Below are positions 1 through 9,184 of a stretch of DNA of 64,000 bases, one piece after another (within the stretch, counting starts at the first letter, position 1; the number at the start of each line of letters is the position of its first letter). The DNA is from Parendozoicomonas haliclonae. Its GTDB lineage: Bacteria; Pseudomonadota; Gammaproteobacteria; Pseudomonadales; Endozoicomonadaceae. A program made the translations under genes and the position numbers. The DNA is taken from NCBI RefSeq assembly GCF_900174585.1, contig NZ_FWPT01000010.1:157569-221568 (forward strand). The letters are read 5' to 3'. Below the pieces are notes generated by a model. That model was not told where the DNA came from. It made no database searches and saw nothing but the letters and a program-made list of their open reading frames with translations.

Positions 1-194
1 TGGAAATTCTCCAGCAGATGGTGAACGCTTTGCCTTCCCGGATACTCTACGTATCCTGTAATCCGGCGACCCTGGCCCGTGATGCAGGCTTTTTGAGGGA
101 GCAGGGATATCGGCTGGCCCGGTTCGGGATTATGGATATGTTCCCACAGACCACCCATGTTGAAAGTATGGGGCTGTTCGTTCGGGGGAACTGA
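1..194 (+). CDS. rlmD: 23S rRNA (uracil-1939-C5) methyltransferase RlmD, C-terminal part
   Basis: Only the last 63 codons lie in the window, read from base 3 to a TGA at 192-194. The peptide contains [12 protein letters not shown], which carries the catalytic cysteine of the TrmA/RlmD class, and ends with [16 protein letters not shown], the typical RlmD tail. The family makes m5U1939 in 23S rRNA using S-adenosylmethionine. It is followed on the same strand by relA and mazG, an order I recall from Pseudomonas. The N-terminal TRAM domain and Fe-S cluster region are outside the window. Confidence 0.9.
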   Translation, partial: EILQQMVNALPSRILYVSCNPATLARDAGFLREQGYRLARFGIMDMFPQTTHVESMGLFVRGN

Positions 195-282
195 CAAGCA
201 TAAGCTTCAGGGAACAATGAAAAGCGGGCAGGGGCTGCAGAGCTCCTGCCGTAGATATAAGCAGAGGTTGAACTGAATACCC

Positions 283-2538
283 ATGGTCAAGGTACGTGAT
301 GACCATCCCATAATGGCGGATGGCTCGATTGATATACCTTCCTGGCTGGCAAGGCTGAAATCTTTCGTTACTTTGAAAGATGAGCAGCAGCTGCTGGATG
401 CCTGCGAGATGGTGCAGCGGGCGGCGACCGTGCCTGGCAAACCCAGTGAATGGTCCGAGACCGAGAGCCTGATGGCGATCGGTCTGCAAATGGCGGATAT
501 TCTGGCCGAGCTGAAGCTCGATCAGGCTTCGCTGGTGGCTGCCGTACTGTATCGTTCCGTGCGTGAACACCGTATCACCCTGGAAGAGGTGAAGGAAAAA
601 TTTGGCTCTGAAATAGCCCGTCTGGTGAAGGGCGTTCAGGGGATGGCGGTTATCAGCGCCATCCAGAATCCGACCCGCACCCAGGTACTGGGCCAGCAGC
701 AGGATCAGCTGGAAAAAGTCCGCAAAATGCTGGTCTCCATTGTTGATGATGTTCGGGTGGCCCTGATCAAGCTGGCAGAGCGAACCTGTGCAATCCGGGC
801 GGTGAAGAATGCTGACAAAGAGCGTCGGCAGCGTGTAGCTCGGGAAGTTTTTGAGATCTATGCCCCGCTGGCTCACCGTCTGGGCATCGGTTATATCAAA
901 TGGGAGCTGGAGGATCTGGCGTTCCGCTACCTCAAGCCCCAGGATTATAAAAAGATTGCCCGGCTGCTGGATGAGCGCCGTGTGGACCGTGAGCAGTACA
1001 TTCAGGATGTGATGCAGAAGGTGCGGGATTCGCTTGCCGCTTCCGGTATTCATGCCGAAGTCAGCGGGCGGGTGAAGCATATCTACAGCATCTGGCGGAA
1101 GATGAAGCGCAAGGGCGTGGAATTCCGCGAGCTGTACGATATCCGCGCCATGCGTATCTATGTGAATGAGGTGCAGGAGTGTTACGCTGCCCTTGGTCTG
1201 GTGCACTCGCTCTGGAACCATATCCCCAAAGAGTTTGACGACTATATCGCCACGCCTAAGGAGAATGGTTACCAGTCCCTGCACACTGCAGTACTCGGCC
1301 CACAGGGTAAGACGCTGGAAGTGCAGATTCGTACCCACTCGATGCACGAAGAGGCGGAACTCGGTGTCTGTGCCCACTGGAAATACAAGGGCACAGATAC
1401 CAAAAACGAGAGTGACAGTTACGAAGCCAAACTCAACTGGCTGCGTCAGGTGCTGGAGTGGCAGGAAGAGATTGGTCAGGGCATGGAAGAACTGGCCGAC
1501 CAGTGGCATCTCGATGTTGAGCCGGACCGGGTCTATGTGTTTACCAAAGATGGTCACGTGGTCGATCTGCCGATTGGTGCCACACCAGTCGACTTTGCCT
1601 ACCGTGTTCATACCGAGGTAGGTAACAAGTGTCGTGGTGCAAAAGTCGGTGGACGTATTGTTCCCCTGAACAGTGCGCTGAAGACCGGTGACCAGATTGA
1701 AATCCTGACGGCGTCCAACGCTTCCCCTAGCCGGGACTGGTTGAACTCGAATCTGGGTTATGTCCGTACCAGTCGTGCGCGGGCCAAGATTGTCAGCTGG
1801 TTCCGTCTGCAGGATCGTGATTCCAACATCGCCGCCGGCCGCCATATGCTGGAAGCCGAACTTAAACGTCTGGCCATTGTCGGCGTGAAGCTTGATGAGT
1901 TGGCCGAAAGCATGAAGCTGCAGGATGCAGAGGAGCTGCTGGCCAAGGTCGGTTCCGGTGATCTGCGTCTGCTGCAGGCTGTGCATGCCGCGCAGCGTCT
2001 GGTGGAACCGCCGGTTGATGAAACGGCATTTGAATTCAAGACCCGTCCGGTCAGCAAGAAGCGCAAAGACAGCGATATTATTGTTGAAGGTGTGGGTAAC
2101 CTGATGACCCAGATGGCTAACTGCTGTCAGCCGGTGCCGGGTGATCCGATTATGGGTTACATCACGCTGGGGCGTGGTGTCTCCATTCACCGTTCCGACT
2201 GCAGCAACGCTCTGCAACTGCGTGAGCAGGAGCCGGATCGGGTGATTGAAGTGCATTGGGGTCACAAGCATGAAAGTACCTATCCGGTACGGATTGCGAT
2301 TCTCGCTTATGATCGTCCGGGACTGCTGCGGGATATTACCGTGGTGGTGGCGAACGAGAAGGTCAATGTGATTGGTCTGAATACCCAGACCAATACCAAT
2401 GACAATATGGCCACCATGTCCCTGGATCTGGAGATTTCCAGTCTGGATACTTTGGGTCGGGTGCTGGCAAAAATTAATCAGCTGCCGAACGTGCTGGATG
2501 TCCACCGTGACAACAGCGCCGTACCGGCTTCAGCATAA
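283..2538 (+). CDS. relA: (p)ppGpp synthetase RelA (GTP pyrophosphokinase)
   Basis: The 751-residue product makes ppGpp and pppGpp from ATP and GDP or GTP on ribosomes stalled by uncharged tRNA. Domains in order: a degenerate hydrolase-like HD domain (about 50-190), the synthetase domain (about 240-350), TGS (about 405-465), a helical and zinc-finger-like segment with NCCQPVPGD, and a C-terminal ACT domain (about 665-740). The HD dyad of SpoT is absent (AAVLYRSVREH stands there), and the synthetase carries the EFDD motif at residues 317-320 that marks monofunctional RelA rather than the RxKD type of bifunctional enzymes. The start MVKVR resembles the E. coli start MVAVR, although no strong ribosome site is seen. 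mazG follows after 15 bases, as in E. coli, where MazG is linked to ppGpp physiology. Confidence 0.96.
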   Translation: MVKVRDDHPIMADGSIDIPSWLARLKSFVTLKDEQQLLDACEMVQRAATVPGKPSEWSETESLMAIGLQMADILAELKLDQASLVAAVLYRSVREHRITLEEVKEKFGSEIARLVKGVQGMAVISAIQNPTRTQVLGQQQDQLEKVRKMLVSIVDDVRVALIKLAERTCAIRAVKNADKERRQRVAREVFEIYAPLAHRLGIGYIKWELEDLAFRYLKPQDYKKIARLLDERRVDREQYIQDVMQKVRDSLAASGIHAEVSGRVKHIYSIWRKMKRKGVEFRELYDIRAMRIYVNEVQECYAALGLVHSLWNHIPKEFDDYIATPKENGYQSLHTAVLGPQGKTLEVQIRTHSMHEEAELGVCAHWKYKGTDTKNESDSYEAKLNWLRQVLEWQEEIGQGMEELADQWHLDVEPDRVYVFTKDGHVVDLPIGATPVDFAYRVHTEVGNKCRGAKVGGRIVPLNSALKTGDQIEILTASNASPSRDWLNSNLGYVRTSRARAKIVSWFRLQDRDSNIAAGRHMLEAELKRLAIVGVKLDELAESMKLQDAEELLAKVGSGDLRLLQAVHAAQRLVEPPVDETAFEFKTRPVSKKRKDSDIIVEGVGNLMTQMANCCQPVPGDPIMGYITLGRGVSIHRSDCSNALQLREQEPDRVIEVHWGHKHESTYPVRIAILAYDRPGLLRDITVVVANEKVNVIGLNTQTNTNDNMATMSLDLEISSLDTLGRVLAKINQLPNVLDVHRDNSAVPASA

Positions 2539-2553
2539 GCACAAGGTTTTCGT

Positions 2554-3345
2554 TTGAGTAAACCCGTCCATAGTCTGGATGATCTTCTGCAACTGATGGC
2601 CCGTCTGCGTGATCCGCAGACGGGTTCTCCCTGGGATCGTCAGCAAACCTTTCACACTATCGCCCCTTACACCCTCGAAGAAGCTTATGAAGTTGTCGAT
2701 GCCATTGAGCGTGGTGACTTTGTGCATCTGGAAGATGAGTTGGGTGATCTGTTGTACCAGGTCGTCTATCACGCCCGGATGGCTGAAGAGCAGGGAATGT
2801 TTGATTTCTCTGGTGTCGTTAATCGGCTGGTGGACAAGATCCAGCGTCGTCATCCCGATTTGTTAACGGGGACTCCTTCGCAGCTGACAGCAGAACAGGT
2901 GCATAACACCTGGGATCAGGTGAAGGCACAGGAAAAAGCCGAGAAGCAGCTTGGGCTGCTGGATGGTCTTTCCGATAATCTACCAGCCCTTGTTGTGGCT
3001 CAGAAGCTGCAGGACAAAGCCGCGCGGGTCAATTTTGACTGGCCGGATGTACGTCCCGTACTGGCCAAGATGCGTGAAGAGCTGGACGAGATTGAAGAGG
3101 CGATGGTCTCGGGCAATCAGGATGAGATCAAGGGAGAAGTCGGTGACTTTCTGTTTGCCGCTACTAATCTGGCCCGCCATCTGAAAGTCGATGCCGAACA
3201 GGCTGTGCGCGGCTGCAATCGCAAGTTCCGAAACCGGTTTGCCTATATTGAGCAGGTTGTCGCGGCACAGGGTAAAACCATGGACGAGTGTTCACTGGAA
3301 GAGCTGGATCACTTCTGGGATGAGGCTAAAAAACAGGGCCTCTGA
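2554..3345 (+). CDS. mazG: Nucleoside triphosphate pyrophosphohydrolase MazG
   Basis: This 263-residue protein has the same length as E. coli MazG and two tandem MazG domains. The first carries the metal-binding pattern EEAYEVVDAIE followed by EDELGDLLYQVVYHARMAEE; the second carries EELDEIEEA followed by EVGDFLFAATNLAR. The family hydrolyses NTPs and dNTPs to monophosphates and pyrophosphate. I chose the TTG at 2554 because the conserved N-terminal segment (LDDLLQLMARLRDP) starts within a few residues and the next ATG would remove it. It lies 15 bases behind relA and is probably cotranscribed with it. Confidence 0.94.
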   Translation: MSKPVHSLDDLLQLMARLRDPQTGSPWDRQQTFHTIAPYTLEEAYEVVDAIERGDFVHLEDELGDLLYQVVYHARMAEEQGMFDFSGVVNRLVDKIQRRHPDLLTGTPSQLTAEQVHNTWDQVKAQEKAEKQLGLLDGLSDNLPALVVAQKLQDKAARVNFDWPDVRPVLAKMREELDEIEEAMVSGNQDEIKGEVGDFLFAATNLARHLKVDAEQAVRGCNRKFRNRFAYIEQVVAAQGKTMDECSLEELDHFWDEAKKQGL

Positions 3346-3545
3346 CGCCTAATTCCTCCCCGCCATAAATCATGCCTTTTCTTGGCATAAGACAACTTTT
3401 TTTCCCTCCCTTTTGCGTAACATCATTGCGGTCACCCGCAATGGTGGCGTGCTCTTGGGTTTCTGGCAGTGAGAGCCGAACCCGCAGGATTACAAGCAAT
3501 AAAACGACAGACCTGGTTGGGTCACATAGAAAAGGCTGTAGGCGC

Positions 3546-4481
3546 ATGCTTGAGAGTTTTGGGGATTATCTTAAGAAGCGGAGAAAGGAAGCGGGCTTAA
3601 CCCAGGATCGTCTGGCTGTGGCTCTTTCCTGTTACTCACCGGTGTTATCAGGTATTGATTCTGTCACCATCAGTCGTTGGGAGCGGGCGACGACGGAGCC
3701 GACCTGTGATCGTCAGCGGGAAGTAATTGCCTACTTCCATGATGATGTCGAAAAAATCTATCCGTTTCGCTCCGGGCGAGCCAGTCGGGTGACATCGGAT
3801 CAGGCGGTTGAATATCTGGTCAGGCATTATCTGGTTTCTCCCAAGCTGGGGCAGAAGGTTGGAACCTTCCCGGAGAAGGAAGGTGGCCATTACCAGATTG
3901 AACGTTTCAATGACTCCCCGAACCACCAGAACTGTCTGGATATGATCATCGAATATGATCAATCACTCAGTGCTTCCGCTGTTCCTGTAAGCCATGAGCG
4001 TCTCGGTGGCTGGATCCGGCACAGTAACCGCCTGGCCCTGCTGTGCATGAAGCATGGACAATATTTCGGCCACCTGATTGCTTTGCCGTTGAAGGATGAA
4101 GTGTTCTGGCAGCTGGTTCATGCCCGCCGGGAAGAGGCATCACTGTCGCTGGATGATATTGCTGCACCTGGTGAGTCTCACAGTCTTTATATTTTCTCTC
4201 TGTACGGCGCGAGTCGCTTAGCAGCCGGGCGCTTGATTATGGAAGTGATGACTTACATCAGTCGCCACTTTGACCATATCAATTATGTCGGTGGTTTGTG
4301 CGCAACCAGTGATGGTGCTCGTCTGGCCAGAGCTTTCCATCTTGAGCCGGTGGAGGTAGGACCGATCTCACCCAAAGGGCAGGTGCGTTACCAAGGGCGG
4401 GAAGTGAAATTTGTCACCTACGCCAATCAGCTGGCTCATATTCTTGAGGATGCCGGGCTGCGTAAGCTGCTGCCGGTCTGA
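3546..4481 (+). CDS. XRE-type HTH regulator with a large C-terminal domain
   Basis: This 311-residue protein starts with an XRE-like helix-turn-helix (FGDYLKKRRKEAGLTQDRLAVAL, then VTISRWERATTEPT, about residues 4-50). The remaining 240 residues are not a standard sensor domain I can name; the segment WIRHSNRLALLCMKHGQYFGHLIALPL and the later GASRLAAGRLIMEVMTYI suggest a GNAT-like fold, but this is a weak guess. An in-frame ATG at 3372 would add 58 residues of unlikely sequence, so I start at 3546, just before the HTH. A strong hairpin follows the stop. Ligand and targets are unknown. Confidence 0.7.
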   Translation: MLESFGDYLKKRRKEAGLTQDRLAVALSCYSPVLSGIDSVTISRWERATTEPTCDRQREVIAYFHDDVEKIYPFRSGRASRVTSDQAVEYLVRHYLVSPKLGQKVGTFPEKEGGHYQIERFNDSPNHQNCLDMIIEYDQSLSASAVPVSHERLGGWIRHSNRLALLCMKHGQYFGHLIALPLKDEVFWQLVHARREEASLSLDDIAAPGESHSLYIFSLYGASRLAAGRLIMEVMTYISRHFDHINYVGGLCATSDGARLARAFHLEPVEVGPISPKGQVRYQGREVKFVTYANQLAHILEDAGLRKLLPV

Positions 4482-4498
4482 AAGATCATTCCTGGTTT

Positions 4499-4540
4499 AA
4501 CACTCTGAGCCGGAACATATACTGTGCGCTCAGAGTGTTT
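4499..4540. terminator. Bidirectional hairpin between convergent genes
   Basis: An inverted repeat of about 12 base pairs (AACACTCTGAGC with GCTCAGAGTGTTT) encloses a 17-base loop between the stop of the XRE regulator and the stop of trmJ. T-rich and A-rich flanks on both sides fit a terminator serving both strands. Confidence 0.7.
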
Positions 4541-4556
4541 GACCAACGGCGTTTAT

Positions 4557-5303
4557 TTAATCGTTTGATTCCGGCTGGTTTGCCGCAGCGTTCTGGCGAA
4601 CCCGGCTCAACACACCGCGCAGAATATTTAACTCTTCCTGTTCCGGGCGGGCCCGGTTAAAGAACCGACGCAGTTTGGTCATGATCTTGCCGGGATGCTG
4701 GCGAATAATAAAATTGATATCCCCCAGAGCCAGTTCCAGCTGTTCGTAGAACTGATCCATCTGTCGGGTATCCGGGTAAACCGTATCGTCGTGCTCTTCT
4801 TTTACTGGCGGTTGCTCAATGAGGCTGGCCTGCTTGATCTCATAACAGAGAATCTGAACGGCAGACGCAACATTCAACACCGGATAGTCCGGGTTGGCAT
4901 CAATAGATACATGGAAGTGGCACTGCTGCAGTTCATCGTTGGTCATGCCGGATGTTTCCTGACCAAAGACCAGCGCCACATCACCAGTGGCAGATTCCTG
5001 CACCAGCTTCTCCCCACACTCGCGGCTGGTGAGCATCGGCCATGGAAAACTGCGGCTGCGGGCAGAAGTACCTACCACCAGCCGGCAACCGGCAATGGCT
5101 TCTTCCAGAGAACTGACCACTTCTACAGAGTCAATCAGATCATCAGCGCCGGCGGCCATGGTTGCGACTTCCGGGTGAGGAAACTGATGGGGATCCACCA
5201 GAATCAGTCTGGCCAGCCCCATGGTTTTCATGGCGCGCAGGGCAGAACCAATATTGCCCGGATGCCATGTGCGGAGCATGACAATACGAATGGAATCAAA
5301 CAT
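4557..5303 (-). CDS. trmJ: tRNA (cytidine/uridine-32-2'-O)-methyltransferase TrmJ
   Basis: The 248-residue SPOUT-class enzyme methylates ribose 32 of several tRNAs with S-adenosylmethionine. Motif 1 is visible as WHPGNIGSALRAMKTMGL near residue 13, motif 2 as ALVFGQETSGMTNDEL near residue 110, and the knot-forming motif 3 as PVLNVASAVQILCYE near residue 140. The C-terminal helical extension typical of TrmJ is present, including the segment around HPGKIMTKLRRFFNRA. In many genomes trmJ precedes iscR or suhB; neither is here. It is transcribed away from cydD. Confidence 0.93.
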   Translation of the reverse strand: MFDSIRIVMLRTWHPGNIGSALRAMKTMGLARLILVDPHQFPHPEVATMAAGADDLIDSVEVVSSLEEAIAGCRLVVGTSARSRSFPWPMLTSRECGEKLVQESATGDVALVFGQETSGMTNDELQQCHFHVSIDANPDYPVLNVASAVQILCYEIKQASLIEQPPVKEEHDDTVYPDTRQMDQFYEQLELALGDINFIIRQHPGKIMTKLRRFFNRARPEQEELNILRGVLSRVRQNAAANQPESND

Positions 5304-5357
5304 ACGAGAAAACGAACCTGCTCTCTAATCAGCCAGCGTGGCAATAACGGCTCCAAA

Positions 5358-5463
5358 CCTGAAACATTGTCACGCTCAGCACAAAAATTTTGCCGGTATT
5401 GTTACAAATATCGGGAAAACATAACACTTATGAGCGTTTGCGCACGCAGCGAAATGTTTCAGG
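5358..5463. promoter_or_regulatory. 11-bp inverted repeat in the trmJ-cydD intergenic region
   Basis: CCTGAAACATT at 5358-5368 is repeated exactly as AATGTTTCAGG at 5453-5463, 84 bases apart, in the 255-base divergent region between trmJ and cydD. A related half-motif (CCACTGAAACTT) follows shortly after. The arrangement could be paired operator sites for one regulator, or a large hairpin. No regulator can be assigned from sequence. Confidence 0.35.
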
Positions 5464-5558
5464 CTGCAACCCACTGAAACTTGTAGGTATTTTCCATTGT
5501 CTTTGTCAGCGTGCTGCATACAATGCCTTCCTGTTAACAATGAGAAATTTGGTGGTTC

Positions 5559-7367
5559 ATGCAAAAGGAACGGGAACAGGTTGTGCAGTCCTGGCTCCAG
5601 CTCCGTCAGACCAGCGTTCGCCCATGGATTCGGCGAGCCGTGCTGTTTGGTTGTTGTCAGTATCTTTTCATTATTCTACAGGCCGCTTCACTGGCCTGGA
5701 CTATCGATAAACTGGTTATGGCCGGTGCCACCTTCTCCGAGGTGTTGCCCGGTATTGCGGTATTACTGCTATCCGCGTTGGGCAGAGGTGTGTGCGGCCG
5801 GCAGCGTGAACTGGCAGGCCAACAGGCGGGTGAGCAGGTACGCACCGAGATTCGAGGCGAGCTGTTGGCCCGCATTGATCAGATGGGACCGGCTATTCTT
5901 GCCAATCGTCCGGCCGGTAGCTGGCTGACCCTGCTGATGGAGCAGGTGGATAAACTCCATGACTATTACGCCCGCTATCTGCCTCAGATGGGACTGGTGC
6001 GTATCCTGCCCATCATCACCATACTACTTGCGTTGTCATTTAGCTGGCTGATCGCTCTGGTGCTGCTGATTACCGCACCACTGCTGGTTCTGTTTATGGT
6101 GCTGGTGGGTAAGAAGGCCGCTGCGGCCAGTCAGCGTAATGTGCAGGCGCTGTCCCGTTTAAGTGCTCATTTTCTTGATCGCCTGCAAGGCCTGACCACC
6201 CTGCGACTGTTTTACCAAAGTGCGCGGGAAAAGCAGGCGGTTGCCTCGGCTGCCGAGTCCTTTCGAGAGAAAACCATGCAGGTGCTGCGACTGGCCTTCC
6301 TCTCCTCTACGGTGTTGGAGTTCTTTACGGCAATTTCTATCGCCATTACCGCTGTTTTCCTGGGGATGAGTTATCTCGGTTATCTGAACTTTGGCTTGTG
6401 GGGAGATTCTCTGTCGCTGTTTACTGGCTTGTTCTTGCTGCTGATTGCGCCGGAGTATTACCAGCCATTGCGGGAGTTGGGAACCTACTATCACGCCAAG
6501 GCCGATGCGATTGGTGCCGGTGACGATATTGAAGCGTTTCTTAACAGTTCGGAATCCGGTCTGGCTGGTGGACAGGTGGCTTGTCCGGATCAGGTAGCTG
6601 CCAGTGTCGTGTTTCGTGGAGTTTCGGTCACCGCAAGCAATGGTCGTCGTATTCTTGATGATATCTCCTTTGAGCTGCAGGCCGGTCAGCAACTGGTAGT
6701 GGTGGGTGAATCCGGTGCCGGAAAGACCACGCTATTGAATGTGCTGTTGGGCTTTACCGATTATGAAGGTGAGGTGCTGATTAATGGGGTGTCTCTGCGG
6801 GAGCTTGATTTGTTCGGCTGGCGACAACAGTTGGCCTGGCTGGGCCAGAATCCAAGACTGTTCCATGGTTCACTGCGAGACAACATCACTCTGGCGATGC
6901 ACGATGCTGCTGATGACGAGATTGCACGGGTGATGCAGGTGGCGCGTGTTGATGAGTTTCTTGACCGTCTGCCTCAGGGACTGGATAGCCTTCTTGGTGA
7001 TGAAGGCTCGGGCTTGTCTGTCGGTCAGGCTCAGCGAGTGGCCTTGGCGCGGGCTTTATTGCGACCTTTCCAGTTGCTGGTAATGGATGAACCAACAGCA
7101 AGCCTGGATCATCACAGCGCCACAATTGTGAACCAGGCGGTGAATGAGACTGTGCAGGGGCGCAGTGTGATCACTATTACCCATCGTCCGGAAAGTCTCG
7201 GTCAGGCCGCTCAGGTTTTGATGCTGGAAAAAGGAAGAATGATTGCAGTGGGCAGCCAACAGGAATTGCTTGAGAGTTGCCCTCCTTTCCAAAGACTGGT
7301 TCAGCAGTGGCAAACACTGGCTTCTGTCGATGAGACTGATCATGGCGGGGAGGTGGCTTATGTCTGA
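5559..7367 (+). CDS. cydD: ABC exporter subunit CydD
   Basis: This 602-residue fused membrane-ATPase half-transporter pairs with CydC in the inner membrane. The family is needed to assemble cytochrome bd oxidase and has been described as exporting cysteine and glutathione and, more recently, as moving heme. Six membrane helices occupy roughly residues 20-310. The nucleotide-binding domain has Walker A GESGAGKTTLL, the signature LSVGQAQRVALARALL (variant SVGQ in place of SGGQ), Walker B LLVMDEPTASLD and the H-loop ITHR. It overlaps cydC by eight bases. No cydAB genes are in the window. Confidence 0.93.
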   Translation: MQKEREQVVQSWLQLRQTSVRPWIRRAVLFGCCQYLFIILQAASLAWTIDKLVMAGATFSEVLPGIAVLLLSALGRGVCGRQRELAGQQAGEQVRTEIRGELLARIDQMGPAILANRPAGSWLTLLMEQVDKLHDYYARYLPQMGLVRILPIITILLALSFSWLIALVLLITAPLLVLFMVLVGKKAAAASQRNVQALSRLSAHFLDRLQGLTTLRLFYQSAREKQAVASAAESFREKTMQVLRLAFLSSTVLEFFTAISIAITAVFLGMSYLGYLNFGLWGDSLSLFTGLFLLLIAPEYYQPLRELGTYYHAKADAIGAGDDIEAFLNSSESGLAGGQVACPDQVAASVVFRGVSVTASNGRRILDDISFELQAGQQLVVVGESGAGKTTLLNVLLGFTDYEGEVLINGVSLRELDLFGWRQQLAWLGQNPRLFHGSLRDNITLAMHDAADDEIARVMQVARVDEFLDRLPQGLDSLLGDEGSGLSVGQAQRVALARALLRPFQLLVMDEPTASLDHHSATIVNQAVNETVQGRSVITITHRPESLGQAAQVLMLEKGRMIAVGSQQELLESCPPFQRLVQQWQTLASVDETDHGGEVAYV

Positions 7368-9102
7368 TAAGACACAAACCCAACAGCCAGCCAGCCTTGG
7401 CAAAGTCTTTCGTGATCTGAAGCCGTTTCTGGCTTTGGCCAAACCCTATAAAGGGCGCTTTGCACTTGGCTATCTGCTGGCACTGGCAACACTGATCAGC
7501 AGTGTCGGCCTGCTGGCGCTCTCCGGCTGGTTTATTACTGCCACAGCGGTGGCAGGTTTGACGGTTGCGACGGCGCAGGCTTTTAACTTCTTTACCCCCG
7601 GAGCGGGTGTGCGAGGGTTCTCCATCGCTCGAACGGCTGGTCGTTATGGCGAACGACTGGTGACCCATGATGCCACGTTTCGTTTGTTGGCTGGGCTGCG
7701 GGTCTGGTTCTTTGAGAAAGTCGAACCGCTGGCTCCTGCCGGGCTGAAAGGGTTTCGTAACAGTGAGTTGTTAAACCGTCTGGTGGCGGATATTGATACG
7801 CTGGATGGGTTGTATCTGCGGTTAATCAGCCCGTTGTTGTTAGCTGTGGCCGGAACCTTGGCACTGGTGATCCTGGCGGCCTGGTTCAGTCTGGATACGG
7901 CACTGATGCTGCTGGTCGTATTGCTGGTTGCGATTGTGGTTTTGCCCGGCTGGTTCTTTCGGCTGGGACAAAAGCCCGGGCAGCGCACAGTGCAGGCCAG
8001 AGAAATCCTGCGCAATCGCTTGATGGACTACGTGGCCGGGCAGACGGAGCTTCAGATCTATGGGGCTGCGGTTCGTTATCGTGAAACTATTGAAGATGCG
8101 GAATCCGAGGTGCAGGTTCAGGAGCGTGCCATGGCGCGGGTTGCCGGGCTTGCAATTTTGGTTATTGCGCTGTTGACCGGAGCAACTCTTGCGGGTGTGG
8201 TTTTGCTGGGCGCAGTGACTATTGATGGCGATCTTAGCCTTGGGCACAACCACGGACCGGTGCTAGTTATGCTGACATTAGCGACCATGGCCGCTTTTGA
8301 AGCAGTTATGCCATTGCCGTCGGCTTTCCAGATGCTGGGACAGACTCACAGCGCCGCAACCCGATTGAGAGACGTGACGGAACAGCAGCCCGCAGTCGTC
8401 TTTCCTGCGGACGGTGTAGTCCCTGAGTTGCCGATGGGGGAGCTGCAGTGTTCTGATATCCACTTTGCTTACCCGAATGGACTACCGGTGCTGAATGGTT
8501 TGTCTTTGCATATTCAACCGGGTGAACGGGTGGCTCTGGTCGGCCCGACCGGTTGTGGCAAGTCGTCTTTGCTGCAATTGATCACCCGTGACTGGCCTTA
8601 TCAAGGGCAGATCACACTGGACGGTCAGCCACTGGAGCTGTTATCGGAACACCAGTTACGCCGCTCCATGGCAGTGATGCCTCAGAAGGTTCATATTTTC
8701 AGTGCGACTTTAAGGGATAACCTGTTGCTGGCCGTTGATCCTGATCTGGCTGGTACGGTTTCCGATGATGATCTCATCGAAGTGCTGGAACATGTGGGGC
8801 TGACCCATATCGCTCCAGAAACAAACCTTCTGGATACCTGGTTGGGGGCAGCTGGTCAGGCTTTGTCTGGTGGCGAGCAGCGACGCATAGGGATAGCCCG
8901 GGTGCTGTTAAGGCTGAAGGATCACCAGTGCTCGCTGGTGCTGCTGGATGAGCCGACTGAAGGCTTGGATCCGGATACCGAGGGGCGGATGATTTCCGTT
9001 TTGAATGAAGCTTTGCCGGGTAAGACTCTGCTGATGGTCACCCATCGGCCTGCGGTTCTGGAACTGGTGGAACGCACGGTCACTCTTGAACCATTGTCGT
9101 AG
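7360..9102 (+). CDS. cydC: ABC exporter subunit CydC
   Basis: This 580-residue protein is the partner half-transporter of CydD. The membrane domain (about residues 20-330) begins with the typical segment around ALSGWFITATAVAGL. The ATPase part has Walker A GPTGCGKSSLL, signature LSGGEQRRIGIARVLL and Walker B LVLLDEPTEGLD. I chose the ATG at 7360 because a GGAGG lies seven bases upstream and the overlap with the cydD stop implies translational coupling; an upstream ATG at 7243 inside cydD is less likely. A strong terminator follows. Confidence 0.93.
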   Translation: MSDKTQTQQPASLGKVFRDLKPFLALAKPYKGRFALGYLLALATLISSVGLLALSGWFITATAVAGLTVATAQAFNFFTPGAGVRGFSIARTAGRYGERLVTHDATFRLLAGLRVWFFEKVEPLAPAGLKGFRNSELLNRLVADIDTLDGLYLRLISPLLLAVAGTLALVILAAWFSLDTALMLLVVLLVAIVVLPGWFFRLGQKPGQRTVQAREILRNRLMDYVAGQTELQIYGAAVRYRETIEDAESEVQVQERAMARVAGLAILVIALLTGATLAGVVLLGAVTIDGDLSLGHNHGPVLVMLTLATMAAFEAVMPLPSAFQMLGQTHSAATRLRDVTEQQPAVVFPADGVVPELPMGELQCSDIHFAYPNGLPVLNGLSLHIQPGERVALVGPTGCGKSSLLQLITRDWPYQGQITLDGQPLELLSEHQLRRSMAVMPQKVHIFSATLRDNLLLAVDPDLAGTVSDDDLIEVLEHVGLTHIAPETNLLDTWLGAAGQALSGGEQRRIGIARVLLRLKDHQCSLVLLDEPTEGLDPDTEGRMISVLNEALPGKTLLMVTHRPAVLELVERTVTLEPLS

Positions 9103-9107
9103 AAAAT

Positions 9108-9143
9108 AAAAGATCCCGGGCCTGAATCAGCCCCGGGATCTTT
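9108..9143. terminator. Bidirectional terminator after cydDC
   Basis: AAAGATCCCGGG and CCCGGGATCTTT form a 12-base-pair GC-rich stem with an 11-base loop, flanked by A-rich and T-rich sequence. It lies between the convergent cydC and coiled-coil genes and can serve both. Confidence 0.85.
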
Positions 9144-9184
9144 AGTGCATGGAAAGTGCATTAGTACATGGAAAATACAGTAGG

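Noticed and set aside
130..2505. Minus-strand open frame of 791 codons opposite relA
   Set aside because: It is a shadow of relA: long antisense frames arise from the GC-rich codon pattern, the translation is low-complexity His/Gln-rich, and RelA motifs on the plus strand are decisive.
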